A program made the translations under genes and the position numbers. Of a stretch of DNA of 64,000 bases, positions 46,545-55,409 are shown one piece after another (the stretch's first letter is position 1; each line of letters opens with the position of its first letter). Location: the NCBI GenBank assembly GCA_013823135.1, contig PNLP01000008.1:62001-126000 (forward strand), given 5' to 3'. The stretch comes from Planctomycetaceae bacterium (GTDB lineage: Bacteria; Planctomycetota; Planctomycetia; Gemmatales; Gemmataceae). The notes below the pieces were generated by a model. It searched no databases. It was not told where the DNA came from and was given only the letters and a program-made list of their open reading frames with translations.

Positions 46545-46594
46545 GTCAGGCCCCAATAGAAATGTCCGCAATTTGGCCCCGATAGAAATGTCCT
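46545..46594. repeat. Two tandem 18-bp units with 26-bp period, insertion-sequence end
   Basis: GCCCCAATAGAAATGTCC (46551-46568) and GCCCCGATAGAAATGTCC (46577-46594) differ by one base and are 26 bp apart, preceded by TGTCAG at 46545. This layout (TGTCAG plus repeated sites ending AATGTCC) is typical of the terminal repeats of integrase-type insertion sequences and marks the right end of the element. Confidence 0.72.
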
Positions 46595-46617
46595 CTCCTC
46601 GGGGCTGTCTTTGAAGA

Positions 46618-46929
46618 TCATATCACACGCTTGCGCCAGGGGTGATTCGCTGGTGAATTGAACGGTCGTGAGGTCGGCTGTGCCCGTTTGTCGCTGGTCT
46701 TCTTCGCGGCACAATCGCCACCACTGCGTTGCGTCGCGACGATCTCCTTGTACTCCAAGTAACGCTTCCGAAACCGGATCGCCATCGTTCCATCCCCACG
46801 CTCTTCGGTCACCACACAACCACCACGGTCACACGGATGCACCGGCGGAAGGAGTTGGTAGAACCGATTGGCCCATCGCACCACATAATCGTTCGCCACC
46901 ACACGCTCGATGTGGATCGATGCGTCTCA
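46618..46929 (-). pseudogene. C-terminal fragment of an integrase-type transposase
   Basis: An open stretch of about 104 codons reads ASIHIERVVANDYVVRWANR then FYQLLPPVHP, GGCVVTEERGDGTMAIRFR and RYLEYKEI. This is the C-terminal beta domain of DDE integrase-type transposases (ISNCY/IS481-like), which normally follows the catalytic core. The frame is closed by TGA at 46930-46932 just upstream and no DDE core is present on either side, so it cannot be functional. Its reading direction points towards the terminal repeats, as expected for the 3' end of the element. Confidence 0.72.
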
Positions 46930-46974
46930 CCGCGGTCTTCGAGCCAGTCATGAATCTTGCCAACCGACCGCAGT

Positions 46975-48513
46975 TCAAGGGGTTTGCTTGGCCGGTATCA
47001 TGACGCTCGGAGCATTCGTCCGTTTCAACTCCGCGGCAAGTGCACCACGGAGCAAGCTCAATCGTTCCGCATGTTTCGGGTCGGCGACCAAGTTCTTCAA
47101 CTCATCCTTGTCGTTCTGAAGATCGTAGAGTTCCTCGGGCACCCCGGGTTTCAAGTATCGGATGAGCTTCCACCCATCTTGAACGACGGCGGTATACCAC
47201 GGCACTTTCTGGTAGATCGCGTTCTTGGCGTCATCCTTTAGCAGTTTTGCCACATTATCGCCGTAGTCGTGCCCAGTGTACTCATAAAGGCAGGGATGTT
47301 GCCAATCGGCACTCGGGTTTTTGAACAGTGGAGATAGGTCGCGACCATGCAGATTGGTAGTTGGTTTCACACCTGCGAAGGCAAAAAAGGTTGCGACAAG
47401 ATCGGGTGCGTTCACCACCTGCGTGCAGACCTTTCCCGCAGCAACAGTGCCGGGCATGGAGACGATGAGTGGTGAACGATAATTGGCGTCGTATGGAGCG
47501 ATCTTCATTCGCATACCATGCTCGCCCATCGCGAAACCCTGGTCTGCGGTGTAGATCACCAGGGTATTCTCCAATTGCCCGGTTTCCTTGAGTGCGGCCA
47601 TTAACTCACCCACGCCCTCGTCGATGGCGGGAACGCACTCGTTCACCTGCCGAACCCAGTCTGCGAACTCCGTCCCCTTGCCGCCCGCCTCATCGCCGAC
47701 CTTCTCGCCGTTGCTTCCGGCAACAATCTTTCCCTCGGAGGTCTTTCGCCAGGCAAGTGTGTCCTTCAGGTACTCGGGCATGCCTGGCCACGGGCCGAGG
47801 AGATCGGTTGGTTCTGGAACCTTGGCGTCCTTGTATGTACCCTTGTGCCTCGCTGCAGGCTTTGACGGTCCATGCACGCTACCGTGGCAAAGCCAAAGGA
47901 ACCATGGCTTGTTCTTATCGCGGTTAGCACCTTTGACATAATCGACGGCCCACTTTGTATAATTGTCCGCCGGATAGCCGTCCTGCCACTTCTCCTCGCC
48001 ATTGAAGGCAAGCAACTGCTTTTCGTAGTATGCCCCCGCGTTGTCCGGGTGTTTGGGTCGGTTCCAGACGATTTGATAATCCCAGTCGCGACCGAACCCT
48101 GCATCAGTTCCAGTATGCCACTTTCCGATTTGAGCCGTGTGGTATCCACTCGAACGAAACTGCGCAGGCCAGAATGGGCATTGCTTCGGGTCGTAGGTGC
48201 TGGCGGGATACGGACCCTCCATTCGCATGGATTGAATTCCATGTGGATGGTGGCCGGTGAGGATCGATGCTCGTGATGGCATACACCAGCCGCCAAGGTA
48301 TGCACCATGGAATCGCACCCCCGACTTCGCCAGGGCATCGATGTTCGGAGTCTTCACCCACGGCCACGACTCGGGGTAACAGCCAACCGTCTTGTAGGAC
48401 TGGTCATCGGCATAGATGAGGAGGATATTCGGCTTCTTCGGAGGCTCCACGGCATGTGCCGCCGATATCGGAAACGCGAGCACCACCAACGCAAGGGAGA
48501 GGAAGCTGCGCAT
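46975..48513 (-). CDS. Secreted sulfatase, type I with Cys-type formylglycine motif
   Basis: A 512-residue exported sulfatase. A signal peptide ends near SAAHA. The modification motif GGWCMPSRASILTG places the formylglycine precursor at Cys77 (CxPSR). The metal site has Asp-Asp in LIYADDQSY and the late VIYTADQGFAMGEHG; IGKWHTGT and the basic residues after it are typical of the family. It probably removes sulfate esters from polysaccharides or glycosaminoglycan-like polymers in the periplasm. Maturation needs a formylglycine-generating enzyme or anSME encoded elsewhere. It is followed on the same strand by the insertion-sequence remnant and preceded by a second sulfatase gene. Confidence 0.93.
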   Translation of the reverse strand: MRSFLSLALVVLAFPISAAHAVEPPKKPNILLIYADDQSYKTVGCYPESWPWVKTPNIDALAKSGVRFHGAYLGGWCMPSRASILTGHHPHGIQSMRMEGPYPASTYDPKQCPFWPAQFRSSGYHTAQIGKWHTGTDAGFGRDWDYQIVWNRPKHPDNAGAYYEKQLLAFNGEEKWQDGYPADNYTKWAVDYVKGANRDKNKPWFLWLCHGSVHGPSKPAARHKGTYKDAKVPEPTDLLGPWPGMPEYLKDTLAWRKTSEGKIVAGSNGEKVGDEAGGKGTEFADWVRQVNECVPAIDEGVGELMAALKETGQLENTLVIYTADQGFAMGEHGMRMKIAPYDANYRSPLIVSMPGTVAAGKVCTQVVNAPDLVATFFAFAGVKPTTNLHGRDLSPLFKNPSADWQHPCLYEYTGHDYGDNVAKLLKDDAKNAIYQKVPWYTAVVQDGWKLIRYLKPGVPEELYDLQNDKDELKNLVADPKHAERLSLLRGALAAELKRTNAPSVMIPAKQTP

Positions 48514-48606
48514 TGTTGTGATTACCTTCTGGCGGTGTAGCGTGTCCGAAAACCTGAGGTGTGGCCGCGAGTCCTCGACGCGTGGGTTCCAGAACGAATT
48601 CAGGCG

Positions 48607-50073
48607 TCACTTGCCCTCGCTCGCCCATTTCTTGTTGAGTTCGATATTCCGCTTAAGTTCGTCGTTGGCCTTCTTTCCGCCGCCCAGATAAACCTTCATG
48701 TCGGAATCGTAGATCGCAATTGGCTCGGGTTTACGGCCCTTGTCATCGGTGCGCTCTTCCCACTCAGCGAGTTGTTTCTTCATCACATCGAGTGTGGCTT
48801 TGTGATTCGGATCGGTCGCAAGATTGTTGACCTCGAAAGGATCAACGGAGAGGTCATAGAGTTCCTCGGCTGGGCGCTTGTCCGCGAAGAGGAGTTTCTC
48901 GGTGAGTTCATCGAGCTTTTTTGCGGTGTGAAGTTCGCGAAGTTTCTGCACGATGGCCTTATCGTCCTTGTATCGGCACGGCTGAAGGTGAGGCCGTTCG
49001 TTCATGTAGTTGCGGATATACTTGAAGCGTTCCGTGCGGACGCTTCTGAGGTGCTCCATTGTTTCGTCGCACCGGTCGCGGGCAGCAAACACAGCGTCCC
49101 GCTTCGCGTAGTAGTCCTTGGCAAATACGTTTCGCCCCTGCATCCATTTCGGAGGTTCGATCCCGGCCAGGGCGAGCGAGGTGGCGGTAAGGTCAATGTG
49201 CTCGATCAAGTCATTCCTTACCGCGCCTTTTGGAATGCCCGGCCCGCGAACGACGAACGGAACGTGGGTGCCCTCGTCGTAGAGGAACTGCTTCCCGCGT
49301 GCGTGACTGATCCCGTGGTCCGTCATGAAGAAGACCAGCGTCTTGTCGAGTAACTTCTCCTTCGCCAACCGGGCGATGATGTCCCCAACCTCCTTGTCTG
49401 TGTAGCGGCAGCAGTCGAGGTAGTCGGCCCAGTCCTGAAGGATCACGGGGTCGCGGGGGTAGTACGGGGGCAGTTTCACGTCATCGGTTTTGGTATTCGA
49501 TCCGAGTTCTTTCAGTACCCGTGTCTGCCAGTTCTTGTTCGGTCCTTGCCCCCGGTGCTTCCCACCGTGGAGTTGCACTTGCATGAAGAACGGCTGGTCT
49601 GGTTTGCGGCCGGCCCAGTCGTTGCTGTCGTACATGTCGCGCGGCCACTCGAAGTTGTAGTCTGTCTTTCCCAGTTTCTCCCCGGTCGCACCGAATCCGC
49701 CAATGCAGGTGTAGTACCCGGCCTTTCGGAAGAGAACTGGAGCCGGCACCACGTCTCCTGGCAGGTTAATCTTCAATTCGCCGCGACCGCTACGATGATG
49801 GTGTGCTCCGATTGTGGTCTGATAACACCCCGTGATGAGGGCAGAACGGCACGGCGAGCAGACTGGCGCAGTCACGAACGCCTTGTTGAACTGAGCACCC
49901 TCTGTGGCGAGTTGATCAACGTGCGGGGTGCGGATGGTCTTCTCGCCATAGCAGGAGAAGTTCGCCGACATATCGTCGACGATGATCCACACGATATTGG
50001 GACAATCTGCCGCGTTGACTGGACAGGCGGCCAACACCACCGCAACAACTGCAAAAGTCTGCGAGACGTGCAT
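48607..50073 (-). CDS. Secreted sulfatase with CSPCR motif
   Basis: A 488-residue exported sulfatase. The signal peptide ends at about VNAAD; ATG 50073 has GGAG eight bases upstream. The modification motif is VCSPCRSALITG with precursor Cys72; the fourth position is Cys, an accepted variant of CxPSR. Metal ligands lie in IIVDDMSANF and FFMTDHGISHARGK. It resembles heparan N-sulfatase-like (S1_8-type) enzymes in the string HHHRSGRGELKINLP, but I cannot fix the subfamily. It lies 93 nt upstream of the other sulfatase gene; the two may act on one sulfated glycan. Confidence 0.92.
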   Translation of the reverse strand: MHVSQTFAVVAVVLAACPVNAADCPNIVWIIVDDMSANFSCYGEKTIRTPHVDQLATEGAQFNKAFVTAPVCSPCRSALITGCYQTTIGAHHHRSGRGELKINLPGDVVPAPVLFRKAGYYTCIGGFGATGEKLGKTDYNFEWPRDMYDSNDWAGRKPDQPFFMQVQLHGGKHRGQGPNKNWQTRVLKELGSNTKTDDVKLPPYYPRDPVILQDWADYLDCCRYTDKEVGDIIARLAKEKLLDKTLVFFMTDHGISHARGKQFLYDEGTHVPFVVRGPGIPKGAVRNDLIEHIDLTATSLALAGIEPPKWMQGRNVFAKDYYAKRDAVFAARDRCDETMEHLRSVRTERFKYIRNYMNERPHLQPCRYKDDKAIVQKLRELHTAKKLDELTEKLLFADKRPAEELYDLSVDPFEVNNLATDPNHKATLDVMKKQLAEWEERTDDKGRKPEPIAIYDSDMKVYLGGGKKANDELKRNIELNKKWASEGK

Positions 50074-50116
50074 GGTGGCTCTCCGTCGGCTCAAATTACG
50101 GTACGAGATTATCACT

Positions 50117-50160
50117 TAAAAGAAGAAACCCCGCCAGAACCAATGTGTTCTGGCGGGGCT
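50117..50160 (-). terminator. Rho-independent terminator of the tRNA-Leu gene
   Basis: On the minus strand, a perfect 12-bp stem (CCCCGCCAGAAC with GTTCTGGCGGGG, loop ACATTG) is followed by TTTCTTCTTTT. It begins 12 nt after the tRNA 3' end. A-rich sequence on the other side also makes it a possible terminator for plus-strand transcription. Confidence 0.85.
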
Positions 50161-50169
50161 TCTTTATTG

Positions 50170-50253
50170 TGCCGAGGAGAGGACTTGAACCTCCACGCCC
50201 TTGCGAGCGCTAGAACCTGAATCTAGTGCGTCTGCCAATTCCGCCACCTCGGC
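50170..50253 (-). tRNA. tRNA-Leu, anticodon CAG
   Basis: An 84-nt tRNA on the minus strand. The acceptor stem pairs GCCGAGG with CCTCGGC plus discriminator A; the D arm reads GGCGGAATTGGCAGACGC; the anticodon stem CTAGA/TCTAG encloses loop TTCAGGT with anticodon CAG; a long variable arm (class II) and the T arm GGAGGTTCAAGTCCTCTC follow. CCA is not encoded. It reads CUG leucine codons, frequent in this GC-rich genome. Confidence 0.96.
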
Positions 50254-50272
50254 CTGCTGCGATTGCGTGGGT

Positions 50273-50300
50273 ATCTTAATACCCCCGCGCGGATCGTCAA
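50273..50300 (-). promoter_or_regulatory. Promoter of the tRNA-Leu gene
   Basis: On the minus strand, TTGACG (50295-50300), a 16-nt spacer and TAAGAT (50273-50278) form a sigma-70-like promoter about 20 nt before the mature tRNA. A 6-bp palindrome GGGTAT/ATACCC (50269-50284) overlaps the -10 box. Confidence 0.65.
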
Positions 50301-50336
50301 GCGTTCCGCATGGGGGTGGTGGCAGGAAGTCCGGAT

Positions 50337-52481
50337 TTAGTTGTCACGATTGCCCGGATTCATTCCCATGGGGTTCATTGGGTTCATCCCCGGCGTTCCT
50401 GGCTTGGGATCGACGAGCGGGATGTCGATCCCGACGGGGGGCACTGTGCGAATGTACTCCAACCAGGCATCCGCGAACTTCGCAAGCGATTCAGGAGTTC
50501 CTGCCAGACCAAACGACCGGTAAAACGCAGCCGTGATTGTGGCACTATCGAGCGGAAGATCTCGGGGGAGCGAAGCGAGTTCCGCAAGGAATTTTCGCAA
50601 CTCGTCGGGCCGATCCTTTGCGAGGTAGTAATACAACGCCCACGAAGTGGACTGTGCCTTGACACCTAGAACCTCCCGCTTCTTGCGGAGAATGCCAACC
50701 ACGTCCTCTCGCGGAGTTGTCGGATCGTTGCCAGCCTCCGGTCCGCCCATTGGGGGCTTCCCGCCTGGGCCCGGTCGAGGGTTTGGACCTGGGTTCGGGT
50801 TTGGATTCGGAGTGGTCCCCCCAGAATTCAACGCGACACCAGATTTGTCTTGTTTGATTGGGTCCGGATCGTTCACATCTTTCGGGTCACGAAGGCCGAG
50901 GAAGTAGGCATCCGCCAGGACATTCTTCAGAAGCCCAACGCGCTGGGCACGTTGTTCGGGAATTTCCTTCTTGTCCTTGCGGTCATCAAGGAGGGGAGCA
51001 TACAGATCCCGGAATTGCCTCTGGAGTACATAGTTTGGCACACCATACCCAGGCGTGGGAGCGACCGTCATCCACTGCTTTCCATCGGGACCGGTGATGA
51101 AAGCGGGATCTTTCGGCCTCGTGAAGAAGTTGACGGCCCCGTTCGTCACCCATTCCGGCAACGCGACATACTGGGGAATTTGATCGGTCGCGTAAAGCAA
51201 CTGGAGTGAACCCTCACGGCTGATCGCGCAGATCGCAGCCTGTTCGTCTACCATCCGCTCGATCAATGCAACAGTTTGAAGGCGTGCAACATCATCAGGT
51301 TTCTTCATGCCGTTCTGGCCGTTGATATCAATGTCTGGCCCGCGACCCGCGAGAAGTTCTTTCCGGCTCACCCCGTCGCGGTACATATCCCGTGTCTGAG
51401 CAGTGAAGGTTTGCCCAAGCGAGTCGAGTCGCTCGGGTGAAAGCACCAGAATGCCGTGTTCCGCCGAATAGAAACCGTCAGCAATCAACCGGGGTGGAGC
51501 ATCGAGTGCTGCTGCGAGTTGCTTCACATCCCGGCCCTGTTTCGCAAGCGCGACGAGCAGTGGCGTCTCCGGGACCTTCAACGTGATCCCGCGAGTCGCG
51601 TGCCAAAGGAAGAACGCCTTGAAGTTCTCCTCCAGAAGCGTGATTCGGCGACGCACTTCCTCTTCAGTCGCATCCCAGGACATGATCGCGTAGTGCGGAG
51701 AGGGTGTGAGGTTCGCGGCTTCGAGTTTCGCCTGCCACGATTCTGTGGCTGCACGTTTTGGCGCGGCCGCCTTCAATTTGGCCTGAATCGGCTCATAGGC
51801 TCGCACAAAGCTGGCGACTTCTGGTGGCAACCCGTCTTTCTTCCCCTGCACGGTTGAGAGGAGGTCATCGGAATACTGGACGGCGTCATCGACCATCGCA
51901 TACCCGAGAGCCTCGACAATCAGGTTGTACCCAACTTTGAGATCTGTTTTGGTCTTTGCCCACTTCGCATATCGTTCCCGAACATCAAGAACGTGGCTTC
52001 GCTTCAAAGCCGGCGTTTCTTTCAGAGTGGTGTACCACTGAATGGCATCGCCATCGGTGAAAAGATTGGTGACGATCTTTTCGTTGTGCAAAGTCAGGTG
52101 TAATTTCGGCTGCCAGATTGGGTTGCGAAACTGGTGAGCGGGTTTAGCGTAAAAGGGCGTACCGCGGGTGAGATCTTCCTCGACTGGCAGGACAATCACC
52201 AATGACCTGGTGGGATCATGGCTTGGCTGAGCCGTAAGTGGGCCACCTGGATTTGGAATTGGTGGCTGCGGAACACCGCCCACGGGTGGTCGAATCCCCC
52301 CTTCCCCCCCCACTGGAGGTCGAACTGGCGGACCACCCGGTTGGATACCGCCCGGATCCATCGGGTGGGCTCCACCAGTCCCTTCGAGCACGATTCGAAT
52401 GATGAGGTAGCCCGCGTTCACGGGTGATGCAACAGCGATGGCAAGCAAAGCGAGCACGGCCGCGGGCAAGAATCGCCTCAT
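50337..52481 (-). CDS. Secreted protein with proline-rich linkers, DUF1570-like
   Basis: A 714-residue exported protein. The signal peptide ends near VNAGY; GGAGGGG precedes the ATG. Residues about 38-85 and 545-580 are Pro/Gly-rich linkers (PNPNPNPGPNPRPGPGGKPP), and the C-terminus is MNPMNPMGMNPGN. The central part (about 290-490) resembles planctomycete DUF1570 gluzincin-like proteins: YSAEHGILVLSPERLDSLGQ, then an expected HExxH helix that here reads LIERMVDEQAAICAISREGS without the motif, then LPEWVTNGAVNFFTRP, the usual post-motif segment. It is therefore probably a catalytically dead relative. The family link is tentative. Confidence 0.65.
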   Translation of the reverse strand: MRRFLPAAVLALLAIAVASPVNAGYLIIRIVLEGTGGAHPMDPGGIQPGGPPVRPPVGGEGGIRPPVGGVPQPPIPNPGGPLTAQPSHDPTRSLVIVLPVEEDLTRGTPFYAKPAHQFRNPIWQPKLHLTLHNEKIVTNLFTDGDAIQWYTTLKETPALKRSHVLDVRERYAKWAKTKTDLKVGYNLIVEALGYAMVDDAVQYSDDLLSTVQGKKDGLPPEVASFVRAYEPIQAKLKAAAPKRAATESWQAKLEAANLTPSPHYAIMSWDATEEEVRRRITLLEENFKAFFLWHATRGITLKVPETPLLVALAKQGRDVKQLAAALDAPPRLIADGFYSAEHGILVLSPERLDSLGQTFTAQTRDMYRDGVSRKELLAGRGPDIDINGQNGMKKPDDVARLQTVALIERMVDEQAAICAISREGSLQLLYATDQIPQYVALPEWVTNGAVNFFTRPKDPAFITGPDGKQWMTVAPTPGYGVPNYVLQRQFRDLYAPLLDDRKDKKEIPEQRAQRVGLLKNVLADAYFLGLRDPKDVNDPDPIKQDKSGVALNSGGTTPNPNPNPGPNPRPGPGGKPPMGGPEAGNDPTTPREDVVGILRKKREVLGVKAQSTSWALYYYLAKDRPDELRKFLAELASLPRDLPLDSATITAAFYRSFGLAGTPESLAKFADAWLEYIRTVPPVGIDIPLVDPKPGTPGMNPMNPMGMNPGNRDN

Positions 52482-52640
52482 CGACGCCCCTCCAAGAAGT
52501 AGTATGTCTTGATTCTCTGCGACGTGCCTTAGCGCGACAACCAGAATCTCAACTCAAAGCCCGTCAGATAAATCGTGTGGTGACAGCAAGGGTTGAGGCA
52601 AGCAACTCTGGCTATCGCCTCAACCCCAATTGCGAATCGG

Positions 52641-54080
52641 TCAGTTCCCAGACGTTTTCGGCAACGCTGTCGCGGGCACGCCCGTAATCAGCAAGCCACT
52701 GCGCTTGGGTTTGCTCTGAAGTTGCTTCAGGAACGCCTTGAGCCCCTCGATGTCCACCCGAGCCGCAAGATCGGGCTTGCCACTCACATCCACCTTCTCG
52801 ATCGGGACCAGTACCGCAGTCTGAGCTCGAGTGATCAGATCGCTGATGTCTTTGGGAACGGTCCCAGCGTCAAACTTGGTGGGTTGGGTGGGGTCGTAGA
52901 GCGGGTCGAACAGTGGCCGCCAAGCTTTGAATGCATCGGCCATTCGCATGGCGTAACCACGCCAGGGAAGTGAGCGGTCAAGCGGGTTGGATGCTCTTGG
53001 CCCAGCAAACGTAATCAGGCCCGTGGTGATTGCTTCAGCAACGGCATCGGCGTTAAACCCCTTCAATGGGGTTGTGTTGCGGCTAGGGGCCATGTTGCAT
53101 AGCCCGATAATTGCCTCGGCACACTCCGCTGGTGCAGGTGCGGGCACGAGGGCAGGATCGGACATGCAGACCCGCACGAGCGTGAATGCGGGGTAGATCA
53201 TCACCCCAGCCGGGCCAGGGACTTCGACGAACCGGACCCGCCCCAGCGTCTTGATGGCTTGTTTGCGAACGAATCCCACGACCGCGAGTTGATCGGGTGT
53301 TGCATTCTCCACCTTGCCGTCGGGGATTGCGATGATCGCATTGGGATTCACCACGCAATCCTGAACCGCGGCGATCAGTTGCCCGATCTTCTTCTCAGCT
53401 CCACTTCGGGGGTTCTCGTCAAAGGCGTGGCGGCGACCCTTGTAATCGAACACGTCGCCCGCTTCGAGCAGGTTGGCTGCTGCCTGGAGTGCGTAATACT
53501 TGATCTCGGTGGGTGTGTTCGGGTTACTCACCCACGCGGTAACAGTAGGCCAGTGAGCATTTGCACCGCTCGAACAGACCGCAGCATAGAGGCGGGCCGC
53601 ATTGATGCGGACGACTCGCTCCGGGTGGGTCTCAACAATCGGCTTCAGCGCTGCATCCAAAGCGAAACCGAGTTCCCGAATGTAGTCGGCATTGTGGATG
53701 TTGACCTTCGGATTGGGATTATCCGAAGCGGTTCGCACGCTCGCGTTCGGTTCGAGGATGAACCGATCCAAGCTCTTGATGATGCCATCGACAGTCGGGA
53801 TATCGCGACCGGTCGCATCGACCTTCAAACCGGGATCTTGCGCGGCCTTGTGCACGAGAGGGTGCGAAATGACATCCGCGTAGTACTTGGCGAAGTTCTG
53901 GAACTGACCTTGAGCGGTTTTGAGTTCCTCTTTTGCAATGCCACGCTGGTCCCGTCTCTCAGAAATCAGGTTGAACCCCGTTGGTTGTGGCAGCTTGGTT
54001 GCATCCTGTCCGGAGACGGGGCCAGCGGTCAATCCGACAGTGAGAATCGTGAACAAGCCGAGAAATCGGAGCAGGGTCAT
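52641..54080 (-). CDS. Secreted helical hypothetical protein
   Basis: A 479-residue protein with a signal peptide (LLRFLGLFTILTVGLTAGPVSG) and ATG 54080 chosen because the signal begins there; the frame is open to 54212 without homology-like sequence. The body is mostly alpha-helical with HEAT-like character (VVRINAARLYAAVCSSGANA, IKYYALQAAANLLEAGDVFD, RKQAIKTLGRVRFVEVPGPA), suggesting a repeat scaffold. No catalytic residues are recognised. The gene lies between two other exported proteins in the same direction, 159 nt upstream of the DUF1570-like gene, and could be co-expressed with it. Confidence 0.68.
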   Translation of the reverse strand: MTLLRFLGLFTILTVGLTAGPVSGQDATKLPQPTGFNLISERRDQRGIAKEELKTAQGQFQNFAKYYADVISHPLVHKAAQDPGLKVDATGRDIPTVDGIIKSLDRFILEPNASVRTASDNPNPKVNIHNADYIRELGFALDAALKPIVETHPERVVRINAARLYAAVCSSGANAHWPTVTAWVSNPNTPTEIKYYALQAAANLLEAGDVFDYKGRRHAFDENPRSGAEKKIGQLIAAVQDCVVNPNAIIAIPDGKVENATPDQLAVVGFVRKQAIKTLGRVRFVEVPGPAGVMIYPAFTLVRVCMSDPALVPAPAPAECAEAIIGLCNMAPSRNTTPLKGFNADAVAEAITTGLITFAGPRASNPLDRSLPWRGYAMRMADAFKAWRPLFDPLYDPTQPTKFDAGTVPKDISDLITRAQTAVLVPIEKVDVSGKPDLAARVDIEGLKAFLKQLQSKPKRSGLLITGVPATALPKTSGN

Positions 54081-54261
54081 CGGTTTCCCCGGTGGGTGTC
54101 GAAGTGGCGGATACCGGTTCAACGCCAATCTGGCTGTAATCGTTTGCCAGACTGAGTCGAACGCGCGGTTAGCCGACAACTTGAGCCTACCGGTCTGCGA
54201 TGAGAACCGCAAGGGAATCAGGTTCCCAGTCGAGGGGTAATCGGAGGTTGAAGTTTGTTAG

Positions 54262-54297
54262 GGTGGGTCGAGACCGGCTTTGCGGTCGAGCCCCACC
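54262..54297. terminator. Imperfect hairpin after the beta-barrel gene
   Basis: GGTGGGTCGAGACCG and CGGTCGAGCCCCACC face each other across a short loop (GCTTTG). The pairing is imperfect. It lies 84 nt after the stop of the outer-membrane gene in its direction of transcription and resembles the GGTGGG...CCCACC palindromes scattered in planctomycete genomes. Confidence 0.5.
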
Positions 54298-54380
54298 ATC
54301 AACTTGCGAAATAGTGATTGCTCGTCGAGAAACGCGTCCAGACGAGTCCCACCCGACCAACACCAACTCAGCACAGCCCG

Positions 54381-55409
54381 TCAAAATCGGATTCCAGCCG
54401 TCAACAAGACATTGATGTTGTGGAGGTTACCTTGAAGCGGCGGGATAAGGTTCATCCAGTCGTAGCTCCATTCCGTCCGCAGGCCGCCGAAAAGGATCCA
54501 CGCCCCCATCGGCACTTCGACCGTGGCGTGCGACTCAAGGAACAAGCCGTGGGTAACCCCCTGTCGCCGGGCATAATCGCCGTTCGCAGCGATATCCTGC
54601 GGCACCAGGTCAATGTGTGCCGTTCCCCAACGGCCACCGACTGTGCCACCAAGCCTGAAGTTCATGCCATTCTCGAGCCCGACCGTGCCCGGACCTCGAT
54701 ACCACCAATCGCGACCAACGCCGTAGTTGAAGTTCGTTCGGCTCAACCCCCGAATTGCCAACGGAGCCAGAATATCCGGCCGTGGGATTTGCGTGTTGCC
54801 AATTGTTATGGGAACCTGACGCAGTTCGAGAGTGGTGAAGTTACCCACCGAACCTCGGTTAAACTGGTAACTCAAGCCCAAATCGACCGCCCACGCTGCG
54901 TCGTGTTCAGGATTGAAAAACAGGCTCCGACCGCCCCCGCCGACCATCCAGCCCGTCTGGAGTTGGCGGGCCAGTCGTCCTTCGCCCAGCGCGAATGTCG
55001 GACCTGTATAGGAGTAGAGGTCATACGCAATTCGACCGTTCCGCCCGAGCGGTCCGGCACACCCCGGGCCATCCGTGTAAAAGGGGCTGGGATACGAACC
55101 GGCGGGCAACCCTGGCGTGGACTGTGCAACGGGTAGACCAGTGAGCGTGCCATAAGGATCTGGTGTCTGCTCGGACGCAAGCCTCACCTGACCGCTGACA
55201 CGATCCACCGCGCCTTGACCGATTGCAGCAGTTGGCCGACCATTGGGAAACGCATTCGCGTCACTCAATGGTGCGACAGATGGAACCACTCCGGAAGACT
55301 GCCCTGTTGGTGGCGGATACTGTGCAGATCCAGGTTGAGCTGCCGCTGATCCTGCGGTCGCCACCGCCAGCAGCAACACGCCGGAGAGTCGTCGGGTGTT
55401 GATCGTCAT
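54381..55409 (-). CDS. Outer-membrane beta-barrel protein, BBP7-like
   Basis: A 342-residue protein with a signal peptide ending near SAAAQ and a Pro/Ser-rich linker up to about residue 110. The rest is built of alternating amphipathic strands (AWAVDLGLSYQFNRGS, MNFRLGGTVGGRWGTAHIDL, AWILFGGLRTEWSYDWM) and ends in INVLLTAGIRF with the C-terminal Phe that marks barrel insertion. It resembles the planctomycete BBP7/porin-like outer-membrane proteins. GAGGGG lies before the ATG. It is the first gene of a minus-strand run of exported proteins and probably forms a pore or a surface anchor. Confidence 0.82.
   Translation of the reverse strand: MTINTRRLSGVLLLAVATAGSAAAQPGSAQYPPPTGQSSGVVPSVAPLSDANAFPNGRPTAAIGQGAVDRVSGQVRLASEQTPDPYGTLTGLPVAQSTPGLPAGSYPSPFYTDGPGCAGPLGRNGRIAYDLYSYTGPTFALGEGRLARQLQTGWMVGGGGRSLFFNPEHDAAWAVDLGLSYQFNRGSVGNFTTLELRQVPITIGNTQIPRPDILAPLAIRGLSRTNFNYGVGRDWWYRGPGTVGLENGMNFRLGGTVGGRWGTAHIDLVPQDIAANGDYARRQGVTHGLFLESHATVEVPMGAWILFGGLRTEWSYDWMNLIPPLQGNLHNINVLLTAGIRF

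Larger units (their letters stand above)
46545..46932 (-). mobile_element. Decayed insertion-sequence remnant (integrase-type, ISNCY-like)
   Basis: The terminal repeat at 46545-46594 and a C-terminal transposase fragment form one end of an insertion sequence. The other end and the catalytic core are missing; the sulfatase stop at 46975 lies about 40 nt beyond the visible homology. The element is therefore a fossil truncated on its left side. It is the only mobile DNA I see in the window. Confidence 0.7.

Noticed and set aside
46475..46819. A 114-codon minus-strand frame crossing the insertion-sequence end
   Set aside because: It reads through the terminal repeats and overlaps the transposase fragment in another frame; it resembles no protein.
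53259..54155. A 298-codon plus-strand frame opposite the secreted helical protein
   Set aside because: Antisense to a gene with a clear signal peptide; composition typical of a shadow frame.
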